Positions 1 to 9,122 of a stretch of DNA of 64,000 nt are shown piece after piece. This stretch comes from Chryseobacterium oleae (GTDB lineage: Bacteria > Bacteroidota > Bacteroidia > Flavobacteriales > Weeksellaceae), in NCBI RefSeq assembly GCF_900115055.1, contig NZ_FOVD01000004.1, positions 124,001 through 188,000 on the forward strand, read 5' to 3'. How positions within the stretch are numbered: position 1 is the stretch's first letter; each line of letters opens with the position of its first letter. The notes beneath the pieces were generated by a model. That model searched no databases and was not told where the DNA came from. It saw only the letters and a list, made by a program, of their open reading frames with translations. The position numbers and the translations under genes were made by a program.

Positions 1-317
1 CTTTTATGCATATATTCTGCAAATAAAAAAAAACGTTCTTTATTTTTTAGCTCAGAATCCTGAAATTCGCAACTGAGTGGAAGAATTGCTTCTAATGGAT
101 ATAGTAAAAAACCTTCTTCGTCTGTTTCATTAGGATAAAGTGTTTCCATACCATTGAGTTGTGAATAAAACTCCACAAAGTCATCAGGTAAATGGAGACC
201 ATTATTTTTTTGAAATTCTTCAATCTCTTGCTTTGACTTTGAAGATGTCATAACACTTTGTTTTCTCCAAAATTTAGCTAATTCGATCAACATTTGTTTT
301 AAACTATCTATTTCCAT
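1..317 (-). CDS. SMI1/KNR4 (SUKH) family protein, 3' part cut by window edge
   Basis: The reverse strand from 317 is open to the window edge (about 105 codons seen). The reading contains LPDDFVEFYSQLNGME, the core motif of SMI1/KNR4 (SUKH) proteins, at about residues 45-60. In bacteria this superfamily is known mostly as immunity proteins against secreted toxins. The ATG lies 13 bases downstream of the stop of the lipoprotein gene at 330-713, so the two are probably co-transcribed. No toxin gene is visible in the window beside it. The partner, if any, would lie to the left, outside. Family call fairly sure, immunity role inferred. Confidence 0.75.
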   Translation of the reverse strand, partial: MEIDSLKQMLIELAKFWRKQSVMTSSKSKQEIEEFQKNNGLHLPDDFVEFYSQLNGMETLYPNETDEEGFLLYPLEAILPLSCEFQDSELKNKERFFLFAEYMHK

Positions 318-329
318 AAATATATTTAC

Positions 330-713
330 TTATTCGATCTTAAACTGCTTCTTCTCTGGCGGAACTACTTTTATAACAACCTGTTGTTGATCTTTTAATT
401 CACCTTTTTTATATTCATCAGAACCAAATGCATGCTGAGGACCGAAAGTCATAAAACTATACCTCTCATTCTTATCAAGATTCATGGATACTGTTCCCAA
501 GCTGTCTGTAAAATATTGTCCCACTTCCACATATCTTCTGGTTGGAAATCCCCATGCTCCCATTCTGACCTCAACCCTGTCATTTACTCTGGGTTTCTGC
601 GTATAGGAATCAACAACCTTGATGGTGACTTGAATTTCATTTTCTTTTGTAGAATTATTGCAACCTATTAACAGCATGAAAAAAAATATTAGCATTATTA
701 TTCTAACCTTCAT
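330..713 (-). CDS. Small lipoprotein of unknown function
   Basis: A 127-residue protein with a signal peptide ending in the lipobox LIGC near residue 18, so it should be lipidated and anchored in the cell envelope. The mature part (EIQVTIKVVDSYTQKPRVND, then DSLGTVSMNL) looks like a single beta-sandwich of the carboxypeptidase-regulatory or transthyretin-like type: a conserved domain start, then a 'T-D-S-x-G' turn. That fold is an inference from pattern only. It sits between another lipoprotein gene (746-1219) and the SUKH-type gene, all on the minus strand with gaps of 32 and 13 bases, so they probably form one transcript. Confidence 0.7.
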   Translation of the reverse strand: MKVRIIMLIFFFMLLIGCNNSTKENEIQVTIKVVDSYTQKPRVNDRVEVRMGAWGFPTRRYVEVGQYFTDSLGTVSMNLDKNERYSFMTFGPQHAFGSDEYKKGELKDQQQVVIKVVPPEKKQFKIE

Positions 714-745
714 ACGCTTTATGTTCTTTTATATATTCTCCATTT

Positions 746-1219
746 TTACCTCTTCTGAACAAAATAAACAATCTTCTCACTTTTATTTCGGTCTTTAAAA
801 CCGATCTTTATGCTGTCCAGACTTTCTCTTTTCCTGATGTCATCATAATAGAGCACAAGATTATCATTGTTAATGCCTCCGCAGAAATCACAATGAAAAT
901 CAAGAAACTGGCTGTGATCGCTGTCTTCAGGGGAGAGACCTATCTCGCCTGTTTTAAGATTTTTAATCCTTACACTGAAGGCAAAGAAATTTTTATTGAT
1001 TGTCTGATCATTTTTTGAATTGAATTTAAAAGTGGTAAATGCTTCCACAATCTCATATTCTCCCTGATTGATTATCACCTTATTTTCCGTAGGACGATAT
1101 TCTTTGATTAAAAGTTTTCTGCTCTTCGATTCTGAAACAGTTTGTGGCAGAAATTCAGTATCAGAGCCTACACAGGCGAACAGAGTTAAAAATAAAGGAA
1201 TTAAAAATAGTTTTTTCAT
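746..1219 (-). CDS. Putative lipoprotein of unknown function
   Basis: The start chosen is the ATG at 1219, giving 157 residues that begin MKKLFLIPLFLTLFAC. This is a clean lipoprotein signal with the lipid-accepting Cys at residue 16. A longer frame to 1282 would add 21 residues before the signal and is unlikely. The mature protein has a Cys pair in HCDFCGG and charged stretches, but I do not recognise a family. It is the first gene of a three-gene minus-strand group with the lipoprotein at 330-713 and the SUKH-type gene. It diverges from the DUF6660-like gene at 1355. Confidence 0.65.
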   Translation of the reverse strand: MKKLFLIPLFLTLFACVGSDTEFLPQTVSESKSRKLLIKEYRPTENKVIINQGEYEIVEAFTTFKFNSKNDQTINKNFFAFSVRIKNLKTGEIGLSPEDSDHSQFLDFHCDFCGGINNDNLVLYYDDIRKRESLDSIKIGFKDRNKSEKIVYFVQKR

Positions 1220-1354
1220 AAGCTGTATCAGACAGATCCTTCTCCAAAAATAAAGAAAATATACCGCCCTTTCAAAAAACACTGCAATGTCAAGAATATA
1301 TTAAATGACTTATATAAATCTCCCGTTTTAGAAAAAATCTTTACCTTTGTCCAT

Positions 1355-1678
1355 ATGAACCTGTTAAGATGGATACTTGCATTTTATTTCATGGCATTGT
1401 CACTGATGCCTTGCGAAGATGTGCACCGTCCTGCAGGGCCTTCAGAAATTAAACTTTCATTCAATATTCAGGAATCCCATTCGAAAGATAAGGGAGATAT
1501 CTGTTCACCGCTGTGTACATGCAGCTGCTGCCAGATGACCGTGTCTTCTTTCAAAATGGATCCTTTATTTGAAATTCCGAGCCATGTTCAGGCTTACTTT
1601 TCAAAGAAAATTCTTTTTCAGAAAAACAATTTCGCGTACCAGATGTACGATCATATCTGGCAACCTCCTAAGATTTAA
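1355..1678 (+). CDS. DUF6660-like small Cys-rich exported protein
   Basis: A 107-residue protein with an N-terminal hydrophobic segment (about residues 1-18) ending at a Cys, then a Cys cluster CSPLCTCSCCQ near residues 51-61, and a C-terminus HIWQPPKI. Small proteins of this kind precede CzcA/CusA efflux genes in flavobacteria (DUF6660). The Cys cluster could bind metal, but this is inferred. A TAnnTTTG promoter element (TACCTTTG, 1342-1349) lies only 5 bases before the ATG, so the transcript would be almost leaderless. The gene is 135 bases upstream of czcA and likely belongs to the same metal-responsive unit. Confidence 0.65.
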   Translation: MNLLRWILAFYFMALSLMPCEDVHRPAGPSEIKLSFNIQESHSKDKGDICSPLCTCSCCQMTVSSFKMDPLFEIPSHVQAYFSKKILFQKNNFAYQMYDHIWQPPKI

Positions 1679-1723
1679 TTTTTATTGATGAGTAGAAAGT
1701 TAAGCTTTCTATCTATTGAACTT

Positions 1724-1738
1724 TGCAATATCATTGCA
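1724..1738. promoter_or_regulatory. Palindromic operator candidate upstream of czcA
   Basis: Inverted repeat TGCAAT-atc-ATTGCA, with arms of 6 and a 3-base centre. It is preceded by TT, as is the matching site TGCAAT-agt-ATTGCA at 10447-10461. It lies 76 bases before the czcA start. A second small inverted repeat, ACGGC-attatc-GCCGT (1762-1777), follows it. The spacing and symmetry fit a homodimeric Fur-family repressor, and one is encoded at 10035. Binding is inferred. Confidence 0.5.
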
Positions 1739-1813
1739 GAGGTCTTCGTGATATTTTTGCAACGGCATTATCGCCGTATGCAGTTATTACCAATAAAAAA
1801 TTAAATACAGATC

Positions 1814-4800
1814 GTGTTAGATAAAATCATAAAATTCAGTATCAAAAACAAGGTGGTCGTTGGTATCATGACCCTGCTTCTCATTATCTGGGGCGTATGG
1901 AGTGCTACAAAACTTCCCATAGATGCTGTTCCTGATATTACCAACAATCAGGTGCAGATCATCACGGCGTGTCCTACACTTGCAGGACAGGAAGTAGAGC
2001 AGCTTGTTACCTTTCCCATAGAGCAGAGTATTGCCAATGTTCCGGATATCCAGGAAACCAGAAGTATTTCAAGATTCGGGCTTTCCGTGATCACTGTGGT
2101 ATTCAAAGAAAATGTAGACGTTTATTTCGCCAGACAGCTGATCAATGAACAGTTGAAGCTGGCCGTTGAAGAAATCCCCAAAGGAGCGGGAACTCCCGAG
2201 CTTGCCCCTGTAAGTACAGGTCTTGGAGAAGTGTATCAGTATATTCTCCACCCGAAAAAAGGCAGCGAAAAGAAATATTCCGCCAAAGAACTTCGTACCA
2301 TGCAGGACTGGATTGTCCGCAGACAGCTGAACGGAACGCCGGGTGTAGCAGAAATCAACAGTTTCGGAGGAGAATTGAAACAATATGAAGTAGGGGTAAA
2401 TCCAGACCGCCTGAAAGCGATGGGCGTAAGTATTTCCGACATTTTTACAGCCTTAGAAAAAAACAACCAGAATACAGGTGGAGCTTATATAGACAAAAAA
2501 CCAAATGCCTATTTCATCCGTGGAATCGGCTTTGTCACCTCATTGGAAGATATTAAAAATATTTCCGTTAAAAACGAGACAGGAAGCGTTCCCATTTTTA
2601 TAAAAGACGTTGCAGATGTACGTCTCGGAAGCGCTGTTCGCTACGGAGCATTGACCTACAACGGAAAAGTAGATGCGGTAGGCGGTGTTGTCATGATGTT
2701 GAAAGGAGCCAACAGTAACGATGTTGTCAGCCTGATTAAAGCTAAAATCCCGACCATTCAGAAATCCCTTCCCGATGATGTGGTGATAGAGCCCTTCTTA
2801 GACAGAACAGATCTTGTCGGAAGAGCTATCAATACCGTAGAAAAAAACCTTATTGAAGGTGCCCTGATCGTTATTTTCGTATTGGTGGTTTTCCTTGGAA
2901 ACCTGAGAGCAGGACTTATCGTAGCTTCAGCCATTCCATTATCCCTTCTTTTTGCTTTGGGAATGATGAATGTTTTCGGAGTCAGTGCCAATTTAATGAG
3001 CCTTGGAGCCATAGATTTCGGATTGATTGTAGACGGTGCCGTGATCATTGTTGAAGCCACCTTGCATCATCTAGGCGTAAGAAAATCTGTTCGGAATCTT
3101 ACCCAAAGCGAAATGGACGAGGAGGTTTTCCTTTCTGCCTCAAAAATCAGAAGCAGTGCGGCTTTTGGAGAAATCATTATCCTTATCGTTTACATCCCGA
3201 TCCTTACACTGGCCGGGGTAGAAGGGAAAATGTTTACACCAATGGCTAAAACAGTAGGATTTGCCATTTTAGGAGCATTGATCCTTTCCCTGACCTATAT
3301 TCCAATGATGAGCGCCTTGTTCTTATCCAAAAAGATTTCGCATAAAGAAACTTTTTCAGATAAGATGATGAATTTCCTGCAGAAGATCTATCAGCCGATG
3401 TTGCATAAAGCGGTTAAAGTAAAATACATCATTGTTTCGGCCACGATTTTTATTTTCGTCATCAGTGCCTTTATTTTCAAAAATATGGGGGGTGAATTTA
3501 TTCCGCAGTTACAGGAAGGAGATTATGCATTCCACTGTATTCTGCCGCAGGGAAGTTCACTCAGTCAGAGTATCGAAACTTCTATGCAGGCTTCAAGAAT
3601 TATCAAACAGTTTGATGAGGTGAAAATGGTCGTAGGAAAAACAGGTTCCGCTGAGGTTCCTACCGATCCTATGCCTCCCGAAGCCACCGACCTGATTGTT
3701 GTTTTAAAACCACAAAGCGAATGGAAATCAAAAAAATCATACACGGAACTCGCCGATGAGATCAGTGAGAAATTAGAAACCATTCCCGGCGTATTTTTTG
3801 AAAAGAACCAGCCGATTCAGATGCGTTTCAATGAGCTGATGACCGGGATCAGACAGGATGTTGCCGTTAAAATTTTCGGTGAAAATCTGGATTCACTGTC
3901 TATTTATGCAGATAAAGTAGGAAAGATCATCCAAACCGTGGATGGCGCGACGCCTCCTCAGATCGAAAGGATAAGCGGACTTCCCCAGATCAACGTAGAA
4001 TACGATAGAACAAGAATGGCCAATTATGGTTTAAATATAGAAGACGTAAACAATGCCGTAAGTACAGCCTTTGCCGGAAAAGCAGCCGGTCAGGTTTTTG
4101 AAAACGAAAGACGTTTTGATCTTGTCGTGCGTCTGGACAGCCTTCACAGAACGAATATCGATGATGTGAATAATTTAATGATCTCGACCGGGACAGGAGC
4201 TCAGATTCCGCTTTCCCAGGTAGCCAATGTCAGCTATAAACTGGGTCCTGCACAGATCAGCCGTGAAGAAGGGAAAAGAAGGATCGTAATCGGATTCAAT
4301 GTAAAAGGTCGTGATGTACAAAGTGTGGTAAAAGATATTCAGGCCAAACTGGATAAACAAATCAAGTTACCTTCCGGATATTACTTTACCTATGGCGGGC
4401 AGTTTGAAAATCTGCAGGAAGCCAGCAAGCGTCTGATGATCGCGGTTCCGGTTTCCCTGTTTCTGATTTTTATGCTGCTCTATTTCACCTTCCACTCATT
4501 TAAGCAGGCTGCATTGATCTTCACCGCCATTCCGATGAGTGCCATCGGAGGAGTATTTGCCCTTCTTTTAAGAGATATGCCGTTCAGTATCAGTGCAGGA
4601 ATCGGTTTTATCGCTCTTTTTGGAGTCGCAGTTCTTAACGGAATTGTTTTGATCGGAACCTTTAACCAACTTGAAAAAGATGGCGAGACGGATGTACTGA
4701 AAAGAGTATATGAAGGAACGAAAACCAGATTAAGACCCGTTCTGATGACCGCAACAGTAGCTTCCTTAGGATTCCTGCCGATGGCGATTTCTACAGGAGC

Positions 4801-6175
4801 AGGAGCGGAGGTACAGAAACCATTGGCAACCGTAGTCATCGGAGGATTGGTAACCGCTACATTTCTTACCTTATTTGTTCTGCCGATGCTCTATATTATT
4901 TTTAATTCAAAGATTCCACGAAAGATGAATAGAATTAAGCCCATCACAACAGTTATTGTTCTTGGATTTCTGATGTTCGGACAGACGTTCAAAGCACAGA
5001 CCAGACAGATTTCCGTAGATCAGGCAGTAGAAATGGCTGCCGAAAACAATTTGGTTTTAAAATCAAAAGATCTGAATATAAAATCAGCAGAAGCTTTGAA
5101 AGGGACCGCAAAAGAACTTCCCAAATTAAATTTTGAAGCACAGCTTGGACAGTACAACAGTCCGAAATTTGACCAGTCATTTGCCATTTCGCAGAGTATT
5201 CCTTTTCCTACGCTGTTCAAAGCAAGGAGAGAATTGATCACTGAAAATATAAAAACCAGACAGATTGATAAAGAAGTTTCGGCGAATGAACTGACCAGGC
5301 AAGTGAGAACGTATTATTATCAGATCGAATATCTTCAGTACAATAAATTTAAACTGAAAGATCTTGACAGTCTTTATCAGGATTTTATCAGGATTGCAAC
5401 CGTAAGATTTAAAGCAGGAGATATCAAGAAGATTGAAATTAATACAGCAGAAACCCAAAAAGGAGAAATCAATCTGCTGCTGAAACAGAATGAAGTGTAT
5501 TTAAACAATGCCTATAAAAATCTAAAGACATTGCTGAATACTTCCGAGAATTTCGAAGTTCCGTTTAAAAGTGATTACGAACCTTTGAAGACCGAAAATA
5601 TTCTGGACAGTTTATCAGTAGCCAATAATCCTACGGTTAAGGCTTTTTATCATGAAATGGAAATTGCCGAAAAGAATAAAAATGTGGAAAAATCACAGGG
5701 ACTTCCTGAATTCAGCCTTGGTCTGACGAGCCAGTCATTAATAGGTTTGCATACCAAAAACGGACAGGAGAAATTTTATAATGCCGGAGACCGTTTCAAT
5801 TCGTTTTCTGTAGGTGTTGCCATTCCATTGACGTTTGGAGCGACAAAAGCGAGAATGCAGTCTTTGGAATACGAAAAATATGCCGCTGAAACCAATGCGA
5901 AGATGCAACAGAAGCAGCTTTCGACACAGCTTGAAAACGCTTTCGGACAATATCAGCAGGATACACAGCAGTATGAATATTATGTAAGTCAGGCCATTCC
6001 GAATGCGGAAAAAATTGTTAAAGCAGCTCAGTTAGGCTACAAAACGGGAGAAATCTCTTATGTAGAATATCTTTTTGCCCTGCAGACCGCTACCAATATT
6101 CAGTTGAAATATTTAGAATCCATTCAGCAGGTCAACCAATCTGTAGTTACCATTAATTCAATCATCAATAAATAA
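1814..6175 (+). CDS. czcA: CzcA-type heavy-metal RND efflux pump fused to a TolC-type outer-membrane channel
   Basis: 1453 residues. Residues 1 to about 1035 are a full RND pump of the heavy-metal family, which uses the proton gradient to drive metal ions out of the periplasm and cytoplasm. In the fourth membrane segment, DFG...DGAV...E gives D401, D407 and E414, the signature of CzcA/CnrA pumps for Zn, Co, Ni or Cd rather than the Cu/Ag type. Residues from about 1063 to 1453 are an outer-membrane efflux protein (OEP/TolC family). Between them, Met1038 opens a typical signal-peptide-like stretch ending FKAQ near residue 1062, so cleavage into two mature proteins is possible. Start codon GTG. 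The stop is 1 base before the adaptor gene at 6177. Such fusions are known in Bacteroidota. Confidence 0.93.
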   Translation: MLDKIIKFSIKNKVVVGIMTLLLIIWGVWSATKLPIDAVPDITNNQVQIITACPTLAGQEVEQLVTFPIEQSIANVPDIQETRSISRFGLSVITVVFKENVDVYFARQLINEQLKLAVEEIPKGAGTPELAPVSTGLGEVYQYILHPKKGSEKKYSAKELRTMQDWIVRRQLNGTPGVAEINSFGGELKQYEVGVNPDRLKAMGVSISDIFTALEKNNQNTGGAYIDKKPNAYFIRGIGFVTSLEDIKNISVKNETGSVPIFIKDVADVRLGSAVRYGALTYNGKVDAVGGVVMMLKGANSNDVVSLIKAKIPTIQKSLPDDVVIEPFLDRTDLVGRAINTVEKNLIEGALIVIFVLVVFLGNLRAGLIVASAIPLSLLFALGMMNVFGVSANLMSLGAIDFGLIVDGAVIIVEATLHHLGVRKSVRNLTQSEMDEEVFLSASKIRSSAAFGEIIILIVYIPILTLAGVEGKMFTPMAKTVGFAILGALILSLTYIPMMSALFLSKKISHKETFSDKMMNFLQKIYQPMLHKAVKVKYIIVSATIFIFVISAFIFKNMGGEFIPQLQEGDYAFHCILPQGSSLSQSIETSMQASRIIKQFDEVKMVVGKTGSAEVPTDPMPPEATDLIVVLKPQSEWKSKKSYTELADEISEKLETIPGVFFEKNQPIQMRFNELMTGIRQDVAVKIFGENLDSLSIYADKVGKIIQTVDGATPPQIERISGLPQINVEYDRTRMANYGLNIEDVNNAVSTAFAGKAAGQVFENERRFDLVVRLDSLHRTNIDDVNNLMISTGTGAQIPLSQVANVSYKLGPAQISREEGKRRIVIGFNVKGRDVQSVVKDIQAKLDKQIKLPSGYYFTYGGQFENLQEASKRLMIAVPVSLFLIFMLLYFTFHSFKQAALIFTAIPMSAIGGVFALLLRDMPFSISAGIGFIALFGVAVLNGIVLIGTFNQLEKDGETDVLKRVYEGTKTRLRPVLMTATVASLGFLPMAISTGAGAEVQKPLATVVIGGLVTATFLTLFVLPMLYIIFNSKIPRKMNRIKPITTVIVLGFLMFGQTFKAQTRQISVDQAVEMAAENNLVLKSKDLNIKSAEALKGTAKELPKLNFEAQLGQYNSPKFDQSFAISQSIPFPTLFKARRELITENIKTRQIDKEVSANELTRQVRTYYYQIEYLQYNKFKLKDLDSLYQDFIRIATVRFKAGDIKKIEINTAETQKGEINLLLKQNEVYLNNAYKNLKTLLNTSENFEVPFKSDYEPLKTENILDSLSVANNPTVKAFYHEMEIAEKNKNVEKSQGLPEFSLGLTSQSLIGLHTKNGQEKFYNAGDRFNSFSVGVAIPLTFGATKARMQSLEYEKYAAETNAKMQQKQLSTQLENAFGQYQQDTQQYEYYVSQAIPNAEKIVKAAQLGYKTGEISYVEYLFALQTATNIQLKYLESIQQVNQSVVTINSIINK

Positions 6176-6176
6176 C

Positions 6177-7439
6177 ATGAAAATAAAGCACAATATCATA
6201 TCTCTGACCGTCACGGCACTTTTACTTGTAAGCTGCGGAAAAAAAGAAACGCCTGTTGAAAAACCCGAAGTAAAAACTGAAAAAGCTGAAGCCGGTCAAG
6301 AAGAAGCACCACAGACTATTGCTTCATTAACGGAAGAACAGATCAAATCCGTCGGGATATCTTTAGGTCCCATCGAAATGAAGGAACTTACTTCCACTGT
6401 GAAAGCCAACGGACTTTTGAGAGTTCCCAATAATAATAAAGCGACTATCACCTCTCTGTACGGAGGAGTGATCAGAACGCTGACTGTACAGGTAGGAAGC
6501 ATTGTGAAAAAAGGGCAGGTGATTGCAACCATCGCGAATCCTGAATTTATCCAGTTACAGGAAGAATACCTGACGACGAATAGCAGAATTACCTATGCAG
6601 AGCAGGAATACAGAAGACAGCGTGAACTTTTTGACAATGATGCAGGTGCCAAGAAAAACCTGCAGAGTTCAGATGCTGAACTTAAAACCCTGAGAACGAA
6701 AAAAGCTTCCCTTTTGAGACAGCTTCAGATGATGGGAATCAGCCCGGGGAAAGTAAATAATGGGAATATGAGATCAGGATTGGTTATTACCGCACCAATC
6801 AGCGGAACCGTCAGCAGTATTTCAGCACAGATCGGAAGTTATGTAGATGTTTCGTCACCTGTTGCGGAGGTTATCGACAATAATTCTATCCACCTTGACC
6901 TGCAGGTTTTTGAAAAAGATCTTCCCAAAATGAGAGTAGGTCAGATCGTGCATTTCAAGCTGACCAATAATCCTGAAATTGAATACGATGCTATGGTGTA
7001 CAGTGTAGGATCTTCCTTTGAAAACGAAAGCAAGACAGTTTCGGTACACGGAACGGTGACCGGAAATAAAGCAGGTCTCATCGATGGAATGAATATCACC
7101 GGAATTGTAAGCCTGGATAAGAATACAACGCCTGCCGTTCCTAATGAAGCCATCGTAGAAGCAGACGGAAAATATTATGTTTTCATCCGTACCGATAAAA
7201 AACCGGAGGAACATAAAGAGGAAGAAGGAGGAGACGATCACAAAAATGAAAAAGGAGAAGCTACTGAACATAAAAAGACTTTGAATTTTGAAAAAGTAGA
7301 AGTGATAAAAGGAACATCAGATATGGGCTATACAGCCATTACTCCTGTCAAAGGAATTCCTGCTGATGCCAGAATTGTAGTGAAAGGAGCCTTTTTTGTT
7401 AATGCTAAACTTTCCAATTCCGGCGGGCACGAACATTAA
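6177..7439 (+). CDS. czcB: CzcB-type periplasmic adaptor of the RND metal pump
   Basis: 420 residues. The signal peptide ends in LLLVSCGKK, so it is a lipoprotein anchored toward the periplasm. The middle shows the membrane-fusion-protein order: a lipoyl/biotinyl half (GGVIRTLTVQVGSIVKKGQV), an alpha-helical hairpin (about 125-185), the second lipoyl half (APISGTVSSISAQIGSYVDV) and a beta-barrel. It links the pump and the channel part of the preceding fused protein. An acidic His-rich loop near residues 342-365 and the C-terminal GGHEH could bind divalent metal. It begins 1 base after the czcA stop, so translation is probably coupled. Confidence 0.92.
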   Translation: MKIKHNIISLTVTALLLVSCGKKETPVEKPEVKTEKAEAGQEEAPQTIASLTEEQIKSVGISLGPIEMKELTSTVKANGLLRVPNNNKATITSLYGGVIRTLTVQVGSIVKKGQVIATIANPEFIQLQEEYLTTNSRITYAEQEYRRQRELFDNDAGAKKNLQSSDAELKTLRTKKASLLRQLQMMGISPGKVNNGNMRSGLVITAPISGTVSSISAQIGSYVDVSSPVAEVIDNNSIHLDLQVFEKDLPKMRVGQIVHFKLTNNPEIEYDAMVYSVGSSFENESKTVSVHGTVTGNKAGLIDGMNITGIVSLDKNTTPAVPNEAIVEADGKYYVFIRTDKKPEEHKEEEGGDDHKNEKGEATEHKKTLNFEKVEVIKGTSDMGYTAITPVKGIPADARIVVKGAFFVNAKLSNSGGHEH

Positions 7440-7461
7440 AATCAATATTAAATCACAAAAT

Positions 7462-8199
7462 ATGGCTTTAAAAGAAGAACTTGAAAAACAGGGAAACTGG
7501 CTGTTTAAATATCGGAGTATTCTGCCGATAGGAATTTTATTGGTGGGGCTGCTTGTTTTTATTGACACCAATCTGCAGAAGACGGCTACGGAATGCAGAG
7601 TATATTATGAACTGTTCTGTCTGTTTGTTAGTCTTGCAGGTTTAGGCATCAGAATATATACCGTGGGGCACACACCGAAAAATACATCAGGGAGAAACAC
7701 TACCGATGGGCAGGTGGCGGATACCCTTAATACAACCGGAATATACAGTGTTGTAAGGCATCCGCTCTATTTGGGCAATTTCTTTATGTGGCTGGGGCCT
7801 GCTTTAATGACGGAAAATGTCTGGTTTATAATATCTTTTGTCCTTTTTTATTGGATCTACTATGAAAGAATCATATATGCTGAAGAGCAGTTTTTAGAAA
7901 GAAAATTCGGTGATATTTATAGAAACTGGGCTGGTAAAGTGCCGATTTTTATTCCTAAATTACAGATGTTTTCGAAGAGCAGACTGTCATTCAGTATAAA
8001 AAAAGTTCTGAAAAAGGAGAAAAACGGACTTTTTGCAGTGTTTTTAATTTTTATGATTTTTGATTTAATAGGAGAAGGCATTAAAAACCACACCCATTAT
8101 AATGTACTGTTTATTGCAGGATGTATAGTGACGATGTTGATCTATATTGTACTTAAAGTAATAAAAACAAGAACTACATATCTGGAAAATAACAGATAA
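7462..8199 (+). CDS. Isoprenylcysteine carboxyl methyltransferase-like membrane protein
   Basis: 245 residues starting MALKEELEKQG. A longer frame would overlap the czcB end and has a poor N-terminus. Several membrane segments are visible. The motif GIYSVVRHPLYLGNF followed by EEQFLERKFGDIYRNW is the SAM-binding signature of the ICMT/PEMT methyltransferase superfamily. Substrates of bacterial members are mostly unknown, and they are often found beside metal efflux genes. It follows czcB by 22 bases and precedes the bestrophin-like gene by 20, so it is part of the same unit. The role in metal resistance is inferred from position. Confidence 0.8.
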   Translation: MALKEELEKQGNWLFKYRSILPIGILLVGLLVFIDTNLQKTATECRVYYELFCLFVSLAGLGIRIYTVGHTPKNTSGRNTTDGQVADTLNTTGIYSVVRHPLYLGNFFMWLGPALMTENVWFIISFVLFYWIYYERIIYAEEQFLERKFGDIYRNWAGKVPIFIPKLQMFSKSRLSFSIKKVLKKEKNGLFAVFLIFMIFDLIGEGIKNHTHYNVLFIAGCIVTMLIYIVLKVIKTRTTYLENNR

Positions 8200-8219
8200 A
8201 ATCAGTTAAATTTTGAATT

Positions 8220-9101
8220 ATGCTGTTAAACAAGAAAATATCCATCTGGTATTTCATCCGTGAAATAAAAACCCAGATCCTGTATATGGGAATATTTGCT
8301 GTATCCATAGGATTATTAGACCTTCTCCCATGGTTCCGGAAAATCTCACTTCCCCTTAATATTCCGGCTCTTTTGGGAACGGCTGTATCATTGCTGCTGG
8401 CGTTCCGTACTTCCCAATCTTACGAAAGATGGTGGGAAGCCAGAACCGTCTGGGGCGCGATAGTGAATGATTCAAGGACCCTGATGAGGTTGGTCATCCA
8501 GTTTTTCCCGGCAGGAGAAGATAAGATCATAAAGGAATTTGCAGAAAGACAGATCATCTGGACCTATGCACTTGGTGAATCTCTGAGAAGACAGCCTTTT
8601 TCAGACCGGGTTCAGAATTATCTGAATGAGCATCAGATCAAAGCGGCGAATATTCCGAATGCACTTCTGGATGCCCATTCCCAACAGCTCAAAGAGACAG
8701 CTTCTTCAAAAGGCTTAACGGATTTTCAACAGATGCAGCTGAATGACATGATCACCAGACTCTGCGACAGTATGGGGAAATGTGAAAGACTGAAGAATAC
8801 GGTTTTTCCAAGGTCGTACAGTATTTTGCTGCATACCTTAATCTATGTTTTTGCGGCCATCCTTCCTTTTGGGCTGGATGATGCACAGCTGGCTGTTGAA
8901 ATTATCATTACGTTCCTGATTCCGGTCATGTTTCTTGCGATAGAAAAGACCTCCATTATCATGCAGGATCCTTTTGAAAACGGACCTGTAGACACACCTG
9001 TGACCTCATTGGCACAGACCATCGAAATTAATATTAAACAAATGACAGGAGATCAGAATGTTCCTGCCAAAAAAGATAATTCTTTGTATTACGAAATGTG
9101 A
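8220..9101 (+). CDS. Bestrophin-family ion channel (UPF0187)
   Basis: 293 residues. The stretch LLAFRTSQSYERWWEAR (about residues 60-76) with the following VWGAIVNDSR is the hallmark of bacterial bestrophins, pentameric channels of the inner membrane. The C-terminal EKTSIIMQDPFENGP also matches the family. Four hydrophobic segments are visible, as expected, and the length is normal. Bacterial homologues conduct cations or anions. Here its place inside a metal-efflux operon suggests ion balancing during metal stress, which is inference. It is separated by about 20 bases from each neighbour on the same strand. Confidence 0.88.
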   Translation: MLLNKKISIWYFIREIKTQILYMGIFAVSIGLLDLLPWFRKISLPLNIPALLGTAVSLLLAFRTSQSYERWWEARTVWGAIVNDSRTLMRLVIQFFPAGEDKIIKEFAERQIIWTYALGESLRRQPFSDRVQNYLNEHQIKAANIPNALLDAHSQQLKETASSKGLTDFQQMQLNDMITRLCDSMGKCERLKNTVFPRSYSILLHTLIYVFAAILPFGLDDAQLAVEIIITFLIPVMFLAIEKTSIIMQDPFENGPVDTPVTSLAQTIEINIKQMTGDQNVPAKKDNSLYYEM

Positions 9102-9122
9102 TCCACTAAATTTCAGAAAAAC

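Noticed and set aside
1814..6175. Copper/silver (CusA-type) pump
   Set aside because: The segment-4 residues D401, D407 and E414 match the CzcA/CnrA divalent-metal type, not the copper type.
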